This document shows positions 39,204 to 47,787 of a stretch of DNA of 64,000 nucleotides, one piece after another (within the stretch, counting starts at the first letter, position 1; every line of letters starts with the position of its first letter). The position numbers were made by a program, and so were the translations under genes. Source of the DNA: CAIOZA01 sp964464375. GTDB lineage: Bacteria > Bacteroidota > Ignavibacteria > Kapaibacteriales > UBA2268. The notes under the pieces are model-generated. The model ran no database searches. It was not told the origin of the DNA and worked only from the letters and a program-made list of their open reading frames with translations. Location: NCBI GenBank assembly GCA_964464375.1, contig CAYXFU010000008.1:52707-116706 (forward strand), written 5' to 3'.

Positions 39204-39638
39204 TTGAAAGTAATTTTTAATATAATCATAACAATTGTTGTTTTATTAGTCTTCTCTTTGAGCATATCATTGGTTTACCGAATGTATATTTCACCGCCTG
39301 TTTTATCGGAAGTATCAGATGAAAAAAAAATTACACACACTGAAGTACTCCAGGTTGAAGTTCTTAATTCTCTTTCAACTGATGGTTTAGCTTTTATTGT
39401 AATGAATTATTTGCGAAACCGGAAGTTTGATGTCGTTAGAATAGGAAACTTCCCTGATAAGAATCAACCCAAATCATTTATTATAGACCGATTAGGTGAT
39501 AAAATATCAGCTATTCATTTGGCAAAAGCTTTAGGTATAGCTGATTCACTAGTTAGAAATGATATTGATTCATCACTTTTTCTTAGATGTTCAATTGTAA
39601 TTGGAAATGATTTTAAAAATTTAAAACCATTCAAATAA
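39204..39638 (+). CDS. Membrane-anchored LytR_C-like domain protein
   Basis: A 144-residue protein starting at TTG 39204; no ATG precedes the membrane helix. An N-terminal helix (IIITIVVLLVFSLSISLVY) is followed by a periplasmic LytR C-terminal-type domain: LQVEVLNSLSTDGLAFIVMNYL, FDVVRIGNF, IIDRLGDKISAIHLAKALGI. In other bacteria this domain accompanies LytR-CpsA-Psr cell-wall ligases or stands alone before rsfS, as here. Function alone is unknown. rsfS begins 57 bases downstream. Confidence 0.75.
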   Translation: MKVIFNIIITIVVLLVFSLSISLVYRMYISPPVLSEVSDEKKITHTEVLQVEVLNSLSTDGLAFIVMNYLRNRKFDVVRIGNFPDKNQPKSFIIDRLGDKISAIHLAKALGIADSLVRNDIDSSLFLRCSIVIGNDFKNLKPFK

Positions 39639-39694
39639 AATTTATGCCTCTCTGGATCGTGAATATTTTTTTATTTATGGTTAATTAGAAATTT

Positions 39695-40120
39695 ATGGGT
39701 AAAATTGGGAAACCACAAACATCAAAAGGCTTAGCAACATTTTGTGCTAAAATAGCAGAAGAGAAAATAGCTATTGATAGTATTATAATGAATCTTACAG
39801 AAGTCGAGGGAGCTCCAGCTGATTTTTTTGTCATTTGCACATGTGGTTCTGACGTCCAGATGCGTGCAGTTGTAGATGCGATTGAGAAAGGTTGTGTATC
39901 GGTTGGGATTAAAAGACCTAGAGTAGAGGGATTCACAAATACTCAATGGATTCTGTTAGATTTCTTTGATGTAGTAATGCACATTATGCTTAAAAATGCC
40001 AGGAATTTTTATAAAATTGAACAATTGTGGAGTGAGGCTGGTTTTTCTGTTTTAAATGAAAAAGGTACTCCAAGAGTTATCAAATTAGATGACTTTCTTA
40101 GCAATTCTAATGTCTACTGA
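39695..40120 (+). CDS. rsfS: Ribosomal silencing factor RsfS
   Basis: A 141-residue member of the iojap/YbeB family that binds uL14 and blocks joining of ribosomal subunits in starvation. It shows EGAPADFFVICTCGSDVQMRAVVDAIE and, near residue 90, the family block TQWILLDFFDVVMHIMLKNARNFYKIEQLW (split in my reading into hydrophobic and acidic halves). Length is typical (about 110-140). The preceding LytR_C-like gene is a common neighbour. Confidence 0.92.
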   Translation: MGKIGKPQTSKGLATFCAKIAEEKIAIDSIIMNLTEVEGAPADFFVICTCGSDVQMRAVVDAIEKGCVSVGIKRPRVEGFTNTQWILLDFFDVVMHIMLKNARNFYKIEQLWSEAGFSVLNEKGTPRVIKLDDFLSNSNVY

Positions 40121-40166
40121 TGAATATTTTTTAAAATTCATATCACATTAATTTCTTTTTATCTAT

Positions 40167-41480
40167 TTGGAAATTAACATTAGAAATATCGAGTTAACCG
40201 GTACTTTAACATTTCCTTTTACTGTCTTAGTATTCTTCATTTTTCTTATCTCATGTTCCTCGAATCCAGCTATTAAAAAGAACATTACTATGTGTGATAC
40301 TATAAAATCAGTAGTTTATAATAATATTTATGAAGCCTTCAGAGGAAATGATCTTGAATATTTATCTAAACTTGATCTCAAGAAAGATGAGATAGCATTA
40401 CTTAATACTCTGAATTTAATCTATTATCTCAAACTTGATTCAGCCGAAATCCTTCTAAAGACTTTGATTAGTTCTTCAAAAGATGATTCAATTTACTTCT
40501 ATTCAATGAAGATTTTATTTGATCTTTATTTTTTTAAATCAGACTGGTCAAAACTATTAAATCAAGATTCATTAGCCAACAGATCTTTGTTTGATGAAGA
40601 CAACATAATGTTATTGGCAAGTGCATACAATTCAATTTCGAAAGAGAATGTAGTTTATAATGAATTTGAATCAATTATTGATTTTAGATTTAGTCCATCT
40701 AGATGTCCTATTGTACCTGTTTTGGTAAATGGCAGATTAAGATATTTTTGGTTTGATACTGGAGCTAATTATTCAGTAATATCTTCAGATATTGCAAGTG
40801 AGTGCAATGTTGAGCCGATCATATTTAAATACAGCAAAGCTTTAACCAGTACCTCACTAAAGATAAATATCTACCCTTCGTATATCAAAAATTTAATGGT
40901 TGGTAATATCAATTATTTCAATCATCCAGTTGTAATAGTTCATGATTTTGATTTAAAAATGAAAATGTTTGGCAATAAAAATACGAAAATTGATGGTATT
41001 ATTGGTTGGAAAGCTATTCAGAAGATGAATCTAACAATTGATTATATTAACAAAAAAATCATAATTAGAAAACCGATTGATTCAAATTTTACAAATAGGA
41101 ATTTATATTGGCTTGGTTGTCCAATAGTTAAATTTACTGCCATGAATGGTGTTAGATTAAATTTTGGACTTGATTTGGGTTCTGAAACTACAGCAATAAC
41201 AAATTCAATTTTTAAAAAAATAGCTTTTAACAAAATCTACGATCAGACAAAACAAAAAGGTTCAGCTGGTGGTTGGGTGTACTTTAATGCAAGAATGGTA
41301 TCAAATTTAGGTGTTAATATTGCAGATCATTTTGTTGAGTTCAATAATATTGGTACTACATTTCAAATACCTCACCTTTTTATATCTTTAGATGGAATAC
41401 TAGGATCGGATTTTATTTCTGAAGGAATCACCAGGATAGATTTAACTAATGGGATATTCGATTTTTCTCTAAAGAATTAG
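40167..41480 (+). CDS. Retropepsin-like aspartic protease lipoprotein, two-lobed
   Basis: A 437-residue protein from TTG 40167, with a lipobox (FLISC, Cys about residue 30), so probably a lipoprotein. A first retropepsin-like lobe has FWFDTGANYSVIS near residue 195, with the DTG catalytic motif. A second lobe has FGLDLGSETTAIT near residue 335, where DTG is DLGS. Hydrophobic-hydrophobic-Gly triads follow each (GIIGWKAI; GILGSDFI). The two lobes in one chain could pair like a eukaryotic pepsin, or only the first may be catalytic. The substrate is unknown. The stop codon TAG is completed by the first base of the inverted-repeat element at 41480. Confidence 0.75.
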   Translation: MEINIRNIELTGTLTFPFTVLVFFIFLISCSSNPAIKKNITMCDTIKSVVYNNIYEAFRGNDLEYLSKLDLKKDEIALLNTLNLIYYLKLDSAEILLKTLISSSKDDSIYFYSMKILFDLYFFKSDWSKLLNQDSLANRSLFDEDNIMLLASAYNSISKENVVYNEFESIIDFRFSPSRCPIVPVLVNGRLRYFWFDTGANYSVISSDIASECNVEPIIFKYSKALTSTSLKINIYPSYIKNLMVGNINYFNHPVVIVHDFDLKMKMFGNKNTKIDGIIGWKAIQKMNLTIDYINKKIIIRKPIDSNFTNRNLYWLGCPIVKFTAMNGVRLNFGLDLGSETTAITNSIFKKIAFNKIYDQTKQKGSAGGWVYFNARMVSNLGVNIADHFVEFNNIGTTFQIPHLFISLDGILGSDFISEGITRIDLTNGIFDFSLKN

Positions 41481-41621
41481 AAGAAGCTGTCTAAATAGCA
41501 AAAAAAGAAATTATACTTTCTAAGTCTAACCACTATGAAGATTTGTCATGTGTATGTACAGTAAATATCCTTCAAAGCACCTGGAAAATATTATGAGTTC
41601 CACTTTTTAGACAACTCCTTC
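41480..41621. mobile_element. MITE-like element with terminal inverted repeats
   Basis: A 142-base element with no ORF. Its ends match as inverted repeats (extended arms 41479-41498 and 41603-41622, about 17 of 20 identical, core TGTCTAAA). TTA at 41477-41479 and 41622-41624 flanks it directly, as a 3-base target duplication would. Ends of this kind and a TNA-type duplication occur in IS5-family groups, so it is probably a non-autonomous derivative. No parent transposase is in the window. Confidence 0.6.
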
Positions 41622-41633
41622 TTACACCAAATA

Positions 41634-43205
41634 CTATCTTGGATCCATTTCAATCACCGGTATAATCATTTCTTCCATTGAAATGCCTCCATGTTGGAAA
41701 CTATCTCTATATCTTTGAAGAAAGTAATGATAATCAGTCGGGTAAACAAAATAATAATCTTCTTTAGCGATAATATTATTTACTGTTAAACCTAATTTTG
41801 GTAGTCTTAGTTCAGTCGGATCCTTGATCTGAACAGCATAACGTTCATCTGCTTTCACATTTTTTCCGAATTTATATCTTAAATTTGTTGAAGTATCTTT
41901 ATCTCCAATTACTTTAATACCTCTCATACATCTGATCGATCCATGATCTGTTGTTATAACTACCTTTATATCCTTATTTTCAGATATTGTTTTGAGCATG
42001 CCGAAAATGCTTGAGTGTTGAAACCATGATTGTGTAAGACTTCTAAACGCTGATTCATCAGGTGCAATTTCTTTCAGAATTGCATAGTCTGACCTTGAAT
42101 GAGCAATCATATCAACAGCGTTAATAACAATAGCAGTTAGATGATTTTTTGTATATTTTCCAATATCATTTTCTATTTTTTTTCCGAAATCTGTGTCGTG
42201 AATCTTGATGTAATTTAATGGCGTTCTCAGCTCTACTTTCTTTCGCTTTAATTGCTCATCAAGTAATTCCTTCTCAAAAGCGTTCAGCTTAGCCTCTTCA
42301 GTATTCAATTCACTTACCCAATATTGAGGGTAATGTTTTTGAATATCTTGTGGAAATAATCCAGCAAAAATAGCATTTCTTGCATAAGGTGTTGCTGTGG
42401 GAAGAATAGCATTGTAATAATCTTTCTTGAAGGTATAGAATGGTCTCAATAACTCTTCCATCATGAGCCATTGATCAATGCGCATGCAATCTATAACAAT
42501 AAAGAATACTGGTTTTCCTGATTTTAGGAAAGGGACTAAATGCTTTTCTACCACTCCGGGTGATAGTGTAGGTGTAAATTCATCCTTTTCATTAAATATC
42601 CAGTCATGGTAATTTTCTTCAACAAATTTTGAAAATGCAGAGTTAAATTCCCGAAATTGATCCTGCAATGTTTGCTGAAAGCCTATCTGAGGATACTTGT
42701 CAAGTTCAATAGACCAATTCACAAGTTTTTGATAAATATCGAGCCAGTCATCCCAATATAAAGTTTCATTTAATCTTGAATTAATCAGACCTAATCCCTG
42801 GATATAATCCTGAGTAATTTTATTTTGACTGATTCTTTCTGATTCCAGATACTTCTTGCAAGCAGCAAGTATTTGAGCAGGATTAACAGGTTTTGTAAGA
42901 TAATCATCAATCTTTTTGCCAATAGCATCTTCCATTACACTCTCAGCTTCATTTTTTGTGACCATAACTACAGGTGTTGATGGATCTATCTCTTTCAAAA
43001 GTGGCAGTGTGTCCAGTCCTGATATACCAATCATTGATTCATCGAGAAAAGTCAGGTCATAGTGATTGGTTCTGTATAGTTCTATTGCATCTTCTCCATT
43101 TGATGCGGTTTCTACAGAATAACCTCTTTGCTGAAGAAGGATGATGTGTGCTCGCAATAGTTCAATCTCGTCATCAATCCAAAGTATTTTGCCTTTCGAA
43201 TTCAT
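41634..43205 (-). CDS. porX: PorX-like response regulator with PglZ domain
   Basis: About 523 residues from ATG 43205, which has a GGAG ribosome site six bases upstream; the in-frame TTG at 43217 does not. Residues 1-125 form a receiver domain (KILWIDDEIELLRAHI; phosphoacceptor Asp in LTFLDESMIGISGL; TKPVNPAQIL). The C-terminal 300 residues are a PglZ/alkaline-phosphatase-superfamily domain (VIDCMRIDQW, TPYARNAIFAG, TTDHGS). This is the PorX layout. PorX is phosphorylated by PorY, controls T9SS gene expression and contacts PorL, with reported phosphodiesterase activity. No PorY or por structural gene is adjacent. It fits the three T9SS-tailed proteins in the window. Confidence 0.9.
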   Translation of the reverse strand: MNSKGKILWIDDEIELLRAHIILLQQRGYSVETASNGEDAIELYRTNHYDLTFLDESMIGISGLDTLPLLKEIDPSTPVVMVTKNEAESVMEDAIGKKIDDYLTKPVNPAQILAACKKYLESERISQNKITQDYIQGLGLINSRLNETLYWDDWLDIYQKLVNWSIELDKYPQIGFQQTLQDQFREFNSAFSKFVEENYHDWIFNEKDEFTPTLSPGVVEKHLVPFLKSGKPVFFIVIDCMRIDQWLMMEELLRPFYTFKKDYYNAILPTATPYARNAIFAGLFPQDIQKHYPQYWVSELNTEEAKLNAFEKELLDEQLKRKKVELRTPLNYIKIHDTDFGKKIENDIGKYTKNHLTAIVINAVDMIAHSRSDYAILKEIAPDESAFRSLTQSWFQHSSIFGMLKTISENKDIKVVITTDHGSIRCMRGIKVIGDKDTSTNLRYKFGKNVKADERYAVQIKDPTELRLPKLGLTVNNIIAKEDYYFVYPTDYHYFLQRYRDSFQHGGISMEEMIIPVIEMDPR

Positions 43206-43407
43206 CAAAAGCTCCAATTAAGTGAGTTAAAAAATAAATCTGATAAGTATGAAGATCTTTCCGATCATTGAGGTAAAAAAATTATTATGGAGCATCCGAA
43301 TTGTGAATAATACCTTTGCTGAGAAGGTAATAATTGAATAATATTGTATGAATAGTGTTTTTATTGAATATTTAATTAAATTTGTAAAAATTTCGAACAG
43401 GAGATTT

Positions 43408-45549
43408 ATGCAACCAAACTATAAAGACAGAATCTTAAAAATTCTAAGTACATCACCATCATCAATGAAGATTTATGATTTTGCTAAGTTTCTAAAAGTT
43501 AAATCTGAAACAGATAGCTATGATACGCTTAGAAGTAATCTCAATGAATTATTGGCTGATGGCAAAATATTCAAACATTCTAAAAGAAGATATTCACTTA
43601 ATTCAGTTGAAGAATCAATTATTGAAAAGTCCTTTGTTGTTCATGGACAAATCAAGATCGAGGAACAAAGAGGAACTATCTTAGACCCTAAAACCAGAAT
43701 CAAGTATATTATTAAACATAGAAATCTAAACACTGCATTAGATTCAGACATAGTTGAAATTAAACCTCTGGCAGAAAAAATTGGGAAGAAACCTCAGGCT
43801 TTTGTTAATAAAATAATAAAAAGATCTGAAAAGCTTATCACCGGAAAACTAGAAAATGATGGTTATTTTTCATTCCTCGTGCCTGATGAACCAAAATATT
43901 ATGTTGATTTTCTTATACCCTCAAAAAAGTTAAATGGTGCTAAACCCGGCGATAAGGTGACATGTAAGTTTCTTTGCTGGGAAGACCCATTAAAAAGTCC
44001 TGAAGCCGAAATAATTAAAATCTTGGGCTCGTCCGGAATTAATAAAGTCGAATACTCATGTATTCTTGATGAGTTTTCTTTACCTTCAGAATTTTCTAAA
44101 AAGGTAAATCAAGAAGCAGAGAATATAAAAATCTCTTTGAACCCTGACACTATTAAACGAAGAATTGATCTTCGTTCTGAGGAAATTATAACTATTGATC
44201 CAGACGATGCAAAGGATTTTGACGATGCTTTATCGTTAAAGATTTTAGAAAATGGGAATTACTATCTTGGTGTTCACATAGCGGATGTCTCTCATTTTAT
44301 CAAGCATGGCTCTGTTATTGACAATGAAGCTAGTAAAAGAGGCAATAGCACATATTTGGTGGATCAAGTTGTTCCTATGCTCCCCGAAAAATTATCGAAT
44401 GATATCTGTTCTTTAAAGCCCAATAGAGTCAGATTAACATTTTCAGTATTTATGGAGTTTACCCAAGATTGTATTTTAAAAGACTACAAGATATCAGAAT
44501 CCATAATTAAGAGTAAAAAGCGTTTTACTTATGATGAGGTTCTAAAAATTATTGATGGTAAATCCGGACCTAATCAAGATCTGGTTTTAAAGCTACATGA
44601 ATTGGCTTCAAAACTAAAAGCAATAAGATTGAAATCTGGTGGTATCAATTTTGAAACTGTAGAAATCAAGTTTAAACTTGATGAAAATCAAGATCCACTT
44701 GGAGCCACACAAAAGAAAACAACTAAATCTACTAGTCTTGTTGAAGAGTGTATGTTGGTGGCTAATAAAACAGTTGCTGAGCATGTTCTCAAACTGACTA
44801 AGATCTATAAATTAAAAGAGAAATTGCCTTTCCTCTACAGAATTCATAGTGTGCCGAATCCCGACAAACTCAATTCTGTTCTTGAATTTATAATGATGCT
44901 CGGTCACAAAGGTGATGCCCGTAGCGGTACAGCTAAAGCTATCAATGAACTACTGGCACAATTTGAAGACAGACAGGAAAAACCAATTGTAAACCAAATG
45001 TTAGTTAGGGCAATGGCTAAAGCTGAATATCATCCAGATAATATTGGACACTATGGTCTTGGTTTCAAGAACTATTCTCATTTTACTTCACCAATCAGAA
45101 GATATCCCGATTTAGTTGTTCACAGATTATTGAAGGAATATGCGCAACAAAAGCCAATAGCCAACAGAATAGAATATTTAAATTCCTATCTGGAAGAAAT
45201 TGGTGAACAAACTACCACTACCGAAAGAAACTCAATGGAGGCCGAGCGTGCTTCGGTAAAACTTGCTCAAATTGCTTTAGCAAAAAAATATGTTGGTGAA
45301 ATTTTTGACGGAACAATTTCTGGAGTTACTTCTTTTGGGATATTTGTAATTCTTGATAACATTTATGCAGAAGGTATGCTTCACATAAGAGATTTACTCG
45401 ATGATTATTATATTTTCGATGAAAAATACTTCAGATTAATAGGCAGAAGAACCAATAAAATTTATAGATTTGGTGATAGAATCAAAGTAAAAATTATCCG
45501 CGTTAATTTCGAAAAAAGAAAGATTGAACTTAAGTTAATTGATAAATAA
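43408..45549 (+). CDS. rnr: Ribonuclease R
   Basis: About 713 residues from ATG 43408, preceded at 5 bases by AACAGGAG; an in-frame ATG at 43348 lacks this site. It is a 3'-5' processive exoribonuclease of the RNase II/RNB family that degrades structured RNA. Order: a winged-helix N-terminus, cold-shock OB domains, the RNB catalytic block with IDPDDAKDFDDALSL near residue 275 (Asp residues bind Mg2+), the YGLGFKNYSHFTSPIRRYPDLVVHRLL signature region, and a C-terminal S1 domain (FDGTISGVTSFGIFVIL). The Lys-rich tail of E. coli RNase R is short here. radC follows after 9 bases. Confidence 0.95.
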   Translation: MQPNYKDRILKILSTSPSSMKIYDFAKFLKVKSETDSYDTLRSNLNELLADGKIFKHSKRRYSLNSVEESIIEKSFVVHGQIKIEEQRGTILDPKTRIKYIIKHRNLNTALDSDIVEIKPLAEKIGKKPQAFVNKIIKRSEKLITGKLENDGYFSFLVPDEPKYYVDFLIPSKKLNGAKPGDKVTCKFLCWEDPLKSPEAEIIKILGSSGINKVEYSCILDEFSLPSEFSKKVNQEAENIKISLNPDTIKRRIDLRSEEIITIDPDDAKDFDDALSLKILENGNYYLGVHIADVSHFIKHGSVIDNEASKRGNSTYLVDQVVPMLPEKLSNDICSLKPNRVRLTFSVFMEFTQDCILKDYKISESIIKSKKRFTYDEVLKIIDGKSGPNQDLVLKLHELASKLKAIRLKSGGINFETVEIKFKLDENQDPLGATQKKTTKSTSLVEECMLVANKTVAEHVLKLTKIYKLKEKLPFLYRIHSVPNPDKLNSVLEFIMMLGHKGDARSGTAKAINELLAQFEDRQEKPIVNQMLVRAMAKAEYHPDNIGHYGLGFKNYSHFTSPIRRYPDLVVHRLLKEYAQQKPIANRIEYLNSYLEEIGEQTTTTERNSMEAERASVKLAQIALAKKYVGEIFDGTISGVTSFGIFVILDNIYAEGMLHIRDLLDDYYIFDEKYFRLIGRRTNKIYRFGDRIKVKIIRVNFEKRKIELKLIDK

Positions 45550-45558
45550 GGATGACTT

Positions 45559-46260
45559 ATGGATTCAGAAAAATCAATTTTCAAATCGATCAAAGATTGG
45601 CGAAGCGACGAAAGGCCAAGAGAAAGATTATTGCGTAATGGTGCATCTTCACTTTCTGACTCAGAGTTAATAGCTATTCTGATCGGCAATGGCACCAAGA
45701 ATAAATCAGCGGTTGATCTTGGAAGGGAGCTTCTAGAAAAGTACAATACCATTACAGATCTTGCGAAATGTGATCTAATTCAGTTTACTAAAATCTCAGG
45801 TATCGGTCCCGCCAAAGCTATCACACTTGCAGCAACATTCGAGTTAAACAAGAGGCTGAAGTCCGCTCCTTTCGATGAACTAAGGGTTATGAGAACGCCC
45901 GACGACATTACTGATTACTATATATCAAAATATCGTGGTATCATGCAAGAACAATTCAGAGTTTTGCTCTTGAACTCATCAAATCAGATATTCAAGGAAG
46001 TATTAATTTCCACAGGTAGTTTAAATGCAAGCATTGTGCATCCCAGAGAGGTTTTTCGAGAGGCAATAACAAATTCATCGGCAAGTATTGTTCTATTGCA
46101 CAACCATCCTTCTGGAAATCCTTACCCTTCTAAAGAGGATATTGCAATCACAAAACAGTTAAAAGAATCAGGTAAGATTATTGCTATTGAAGTTATAGAC
46201 CATATTATAATCGCTGGAGACAAATATTATAGTTTCGCAAAAAATGGATTACTGAAATAA
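45559..46260 (+). CDS. radC: RadC-family JAB/MPN domain protein
   Basis: A 233-residue protein with an N-terminal UPF0758 helix-hairpin-helix region (GASSLSDSELIAILIGNG; KISGIGPAKAITLAA) and a C-terminal JAB/MPN metalloprotease-like domain with the zinc motif HNHPSGNPYPSKED near residue 185. Despite the name, a direct repair role has not been confirmed. It is cytosolic. It sits 9 bases after rnr and ends before a strong hairpin terminator. Confidence 0.92.
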   Translation: MDSEKSIFKSIKDWRSDERPRERLLRNGASSLSDSELIAILIGNGTKNKSAVDLGRELLEKYNTITDLAKCDLIQFTKISGIGPAKAITLAATFELNKRLKSAPFDELRVMRTPDDITDYYISKYRGIMQEQFRVLLLNSSNQIFKEVLISTGSLNASIVHPREVFREAITNSSASIVLLHNHPSGNPYPSKEDIAITKQLKESGKIIAIEVIDHIIIAGDKYYSFAKNGLLK

Positions 46261-46294
46261 ATAATCCGATTCAAGGTTTGGAATCGGATTATTT
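46259..46294. terminator. radC terminator
   Basis: A perfect 14-bp stem (AAATAATCCGATTC / GAATCGGATTATTT) with an 8-base loop. It begins in the radC stop codon and stands between radC and the converging DUF4139 gene, so it may serve both. Confidence 0.75.
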
Positions 46295-46312
46295 ATATAA
46301 AGAAACAGATAT

Positions 46313-47671
46313 TTAATATGAATTTCTTACCTTAAAACTCAAAATTGACTCTCCCCCTTTTTTCACAGGAACTTTAAAATTTACTTTGTCTGCATTTTGT
46401 TTTTGAATCGGATAAGAAGATTCAAGAATTTTCCAGCCTGAGCCCATAAATTTTTCAACATCCACTTCAATATTTTCTTCTTTTCTGTTACGGATTTTTA
46501 TTTCCCATGAGCTTTCCACAACTTTATCTGAGATTTTATTCTCTTCTACTTTGGTATCCTCAATGACAACATCAAAAGCATCACCAACTTTTAAACTTAT
46601 CTTTTCTTCTTTTGGAGTGTGTTCTATTTTGTCTTCACCAATAAATTGAATATTCTTACCATCTGATTTGTAAAGTCTGACTATTCCTTTTGGCATTGGC
46701 ATTCCAAGTTGATTCTCTTTTTTATTTTCAAATTCTACAACTACATTTACTTTTCCTTTGTCATTGCTACTATAGTAACTGTAAACATTAGACAAATAGC
46801 GATATTTTTTAAAAATCTTGACATCCGATGCTTCGAAAAGAGAGATTTGTTTTGTTTCATTATTTGCCAAAGTAGTAGGTCTCTGCATATCATAGATATG
46901 ATATTCGAAGAATGATTTTTCCACAAATTGTTGAGAGGATACAGTTCCTCCATTTTTCTCTATAAAATCATGCCCATCAGTTCTGATTTGATAATTTGGT
47001 ATCCGGTTAACATCACCTGCAACTAGTTGTAGTTTTGCATCAGGAAAGGTTGTACCTGAATTATTAGTAACACTAACCCACGAATTGAAATTCATTTTTG
47101 TATCATTTTCATTAAGCACAGCAACATATTGTGCATTCCAGCTCATTCCAGATGTCATATATGACACTTCAACTTCCTGGTTAGAATTTTTTTCTGCATC
47201 AACTGTCCAGACAAGAGTTGGAACTGAAATCAATCCATCAGGAAGTTTATCAACATTTAATTGATAATCATCTGTTTTGGGCAGTAGAATGAGACCTTCG
47301 TCAGATTTTTTGATGACGATTTGATCACCCGAAGCTGAGATCAGTTGTCCAGTAATAACTTTTCCATCTTTAGCTACCAACGATATGTTCTTTTCCAGAT
47401 ATTTCTGAAGAATAGATGAAAAATTTGCTAAGTCGTATTTGTAATTCTGCTCTAAAACGGTTGCATCCATTTTAATGTGAACACTCGTTGGATCGATCAA
47501 CTGAGCTACATCTTTCAATTGAATGGTAGTTATACCTTTACCTATTTTCATATTACGAACATCACGAATCACACCAAGATTATCGTTATAAACTGTTACA
47601 TTTAAGTTCCTATCTTGAGCATTAATGCTTAAAGAAGAAATAATTAGTAAAAGTACCTGAAACTTTTTCAT
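46313..47671 (-). CDS. DUF4139 domain-containing secreted protein
   Basis: A 452-residue protein with a signal peptide (QVLLLIISSLSINAQ). It resembles DUF4139 proteins: the N-terminal beta region (LNVTVYNDNLGVIRDVRNM), VEVSYMTSGMSWNAQYVAVL in the middle, and a final domain ending ILSFKVRN. A conserved region SWVSVTNNSGTTFPDAKLQLVAG is seen near residue 195. Many such proteins are periplasmic or surface-exposed with unknown function. Its promoter is likely in the 47672-47738 gap, past the terminator of the M16 gene upstream. Confidence 0.8.
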   Translation of the reverse strand: MKKFQVLLLIISSLSINAQDRNLNVTVYNDNLGVIRDVRNMKIGKGITTIQLKDVAQLIDPTSVHIKMDATVLEQNYKYDLANFSSILQKYLEKNISLVAKDGKVITGQLISASGDQIVIKKSDEGLILLPKTDDYQLNVDKLPDGLISVPTLVWTVDAEKNSNQEVEVSYMTSGMSWNAQYVAVLNENDTKMNFNSWVSVTNNSGTTFPDAKLQLVAGDVNRIPNYQIRTDGHDFIEKNGGTVSSQQFVEKSFFEYHIYDMQRPTTLANNETKQISLFEASDVKIFKKYRYLSNVYSYYSSNDKGKVNVVVEFENKKENQLGMPMPKGIVRLYKSDGKNIQFIGEDKIEHTPKEEKISLKVGDAFDVVIEDTKVEENKISDKVVESSWEIKIRNRKEENIEVDVEKFMGSGWKILESSYPIQKQNADKVNFKVPVKKGGESILSFKVRNSY

Positions 47672-47738
47672 TTTTTATCCTAAAAGAAATTTGAAATTTT
47701 AATTAGTTGACGCTTTGGACAGATAATTAGTTAAAAAA

Positions 47739-47768
47739 AATCCGGAGTCGCAATAACGACACCGGATT
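47739..47768 (-). terminator. Terminator of M16 protease gene
   Basis: An AATCCGG/CCGGATT stem continued by GTCG/CGAC with one A-A mismatch and the loop CAATAA. On the minus strand it runs into TTTTTTTTAA. Confidence 0.8.
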
Positions 47769-47787
47769 CAATTCTAAAACAGTAATA

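Noticed and set aside
41479..41622. The inverted arms as a terminator
   Set aside because: The arms are about 100 bases apart, with no T-run; flanking TTA duplications fit a mobile element better.
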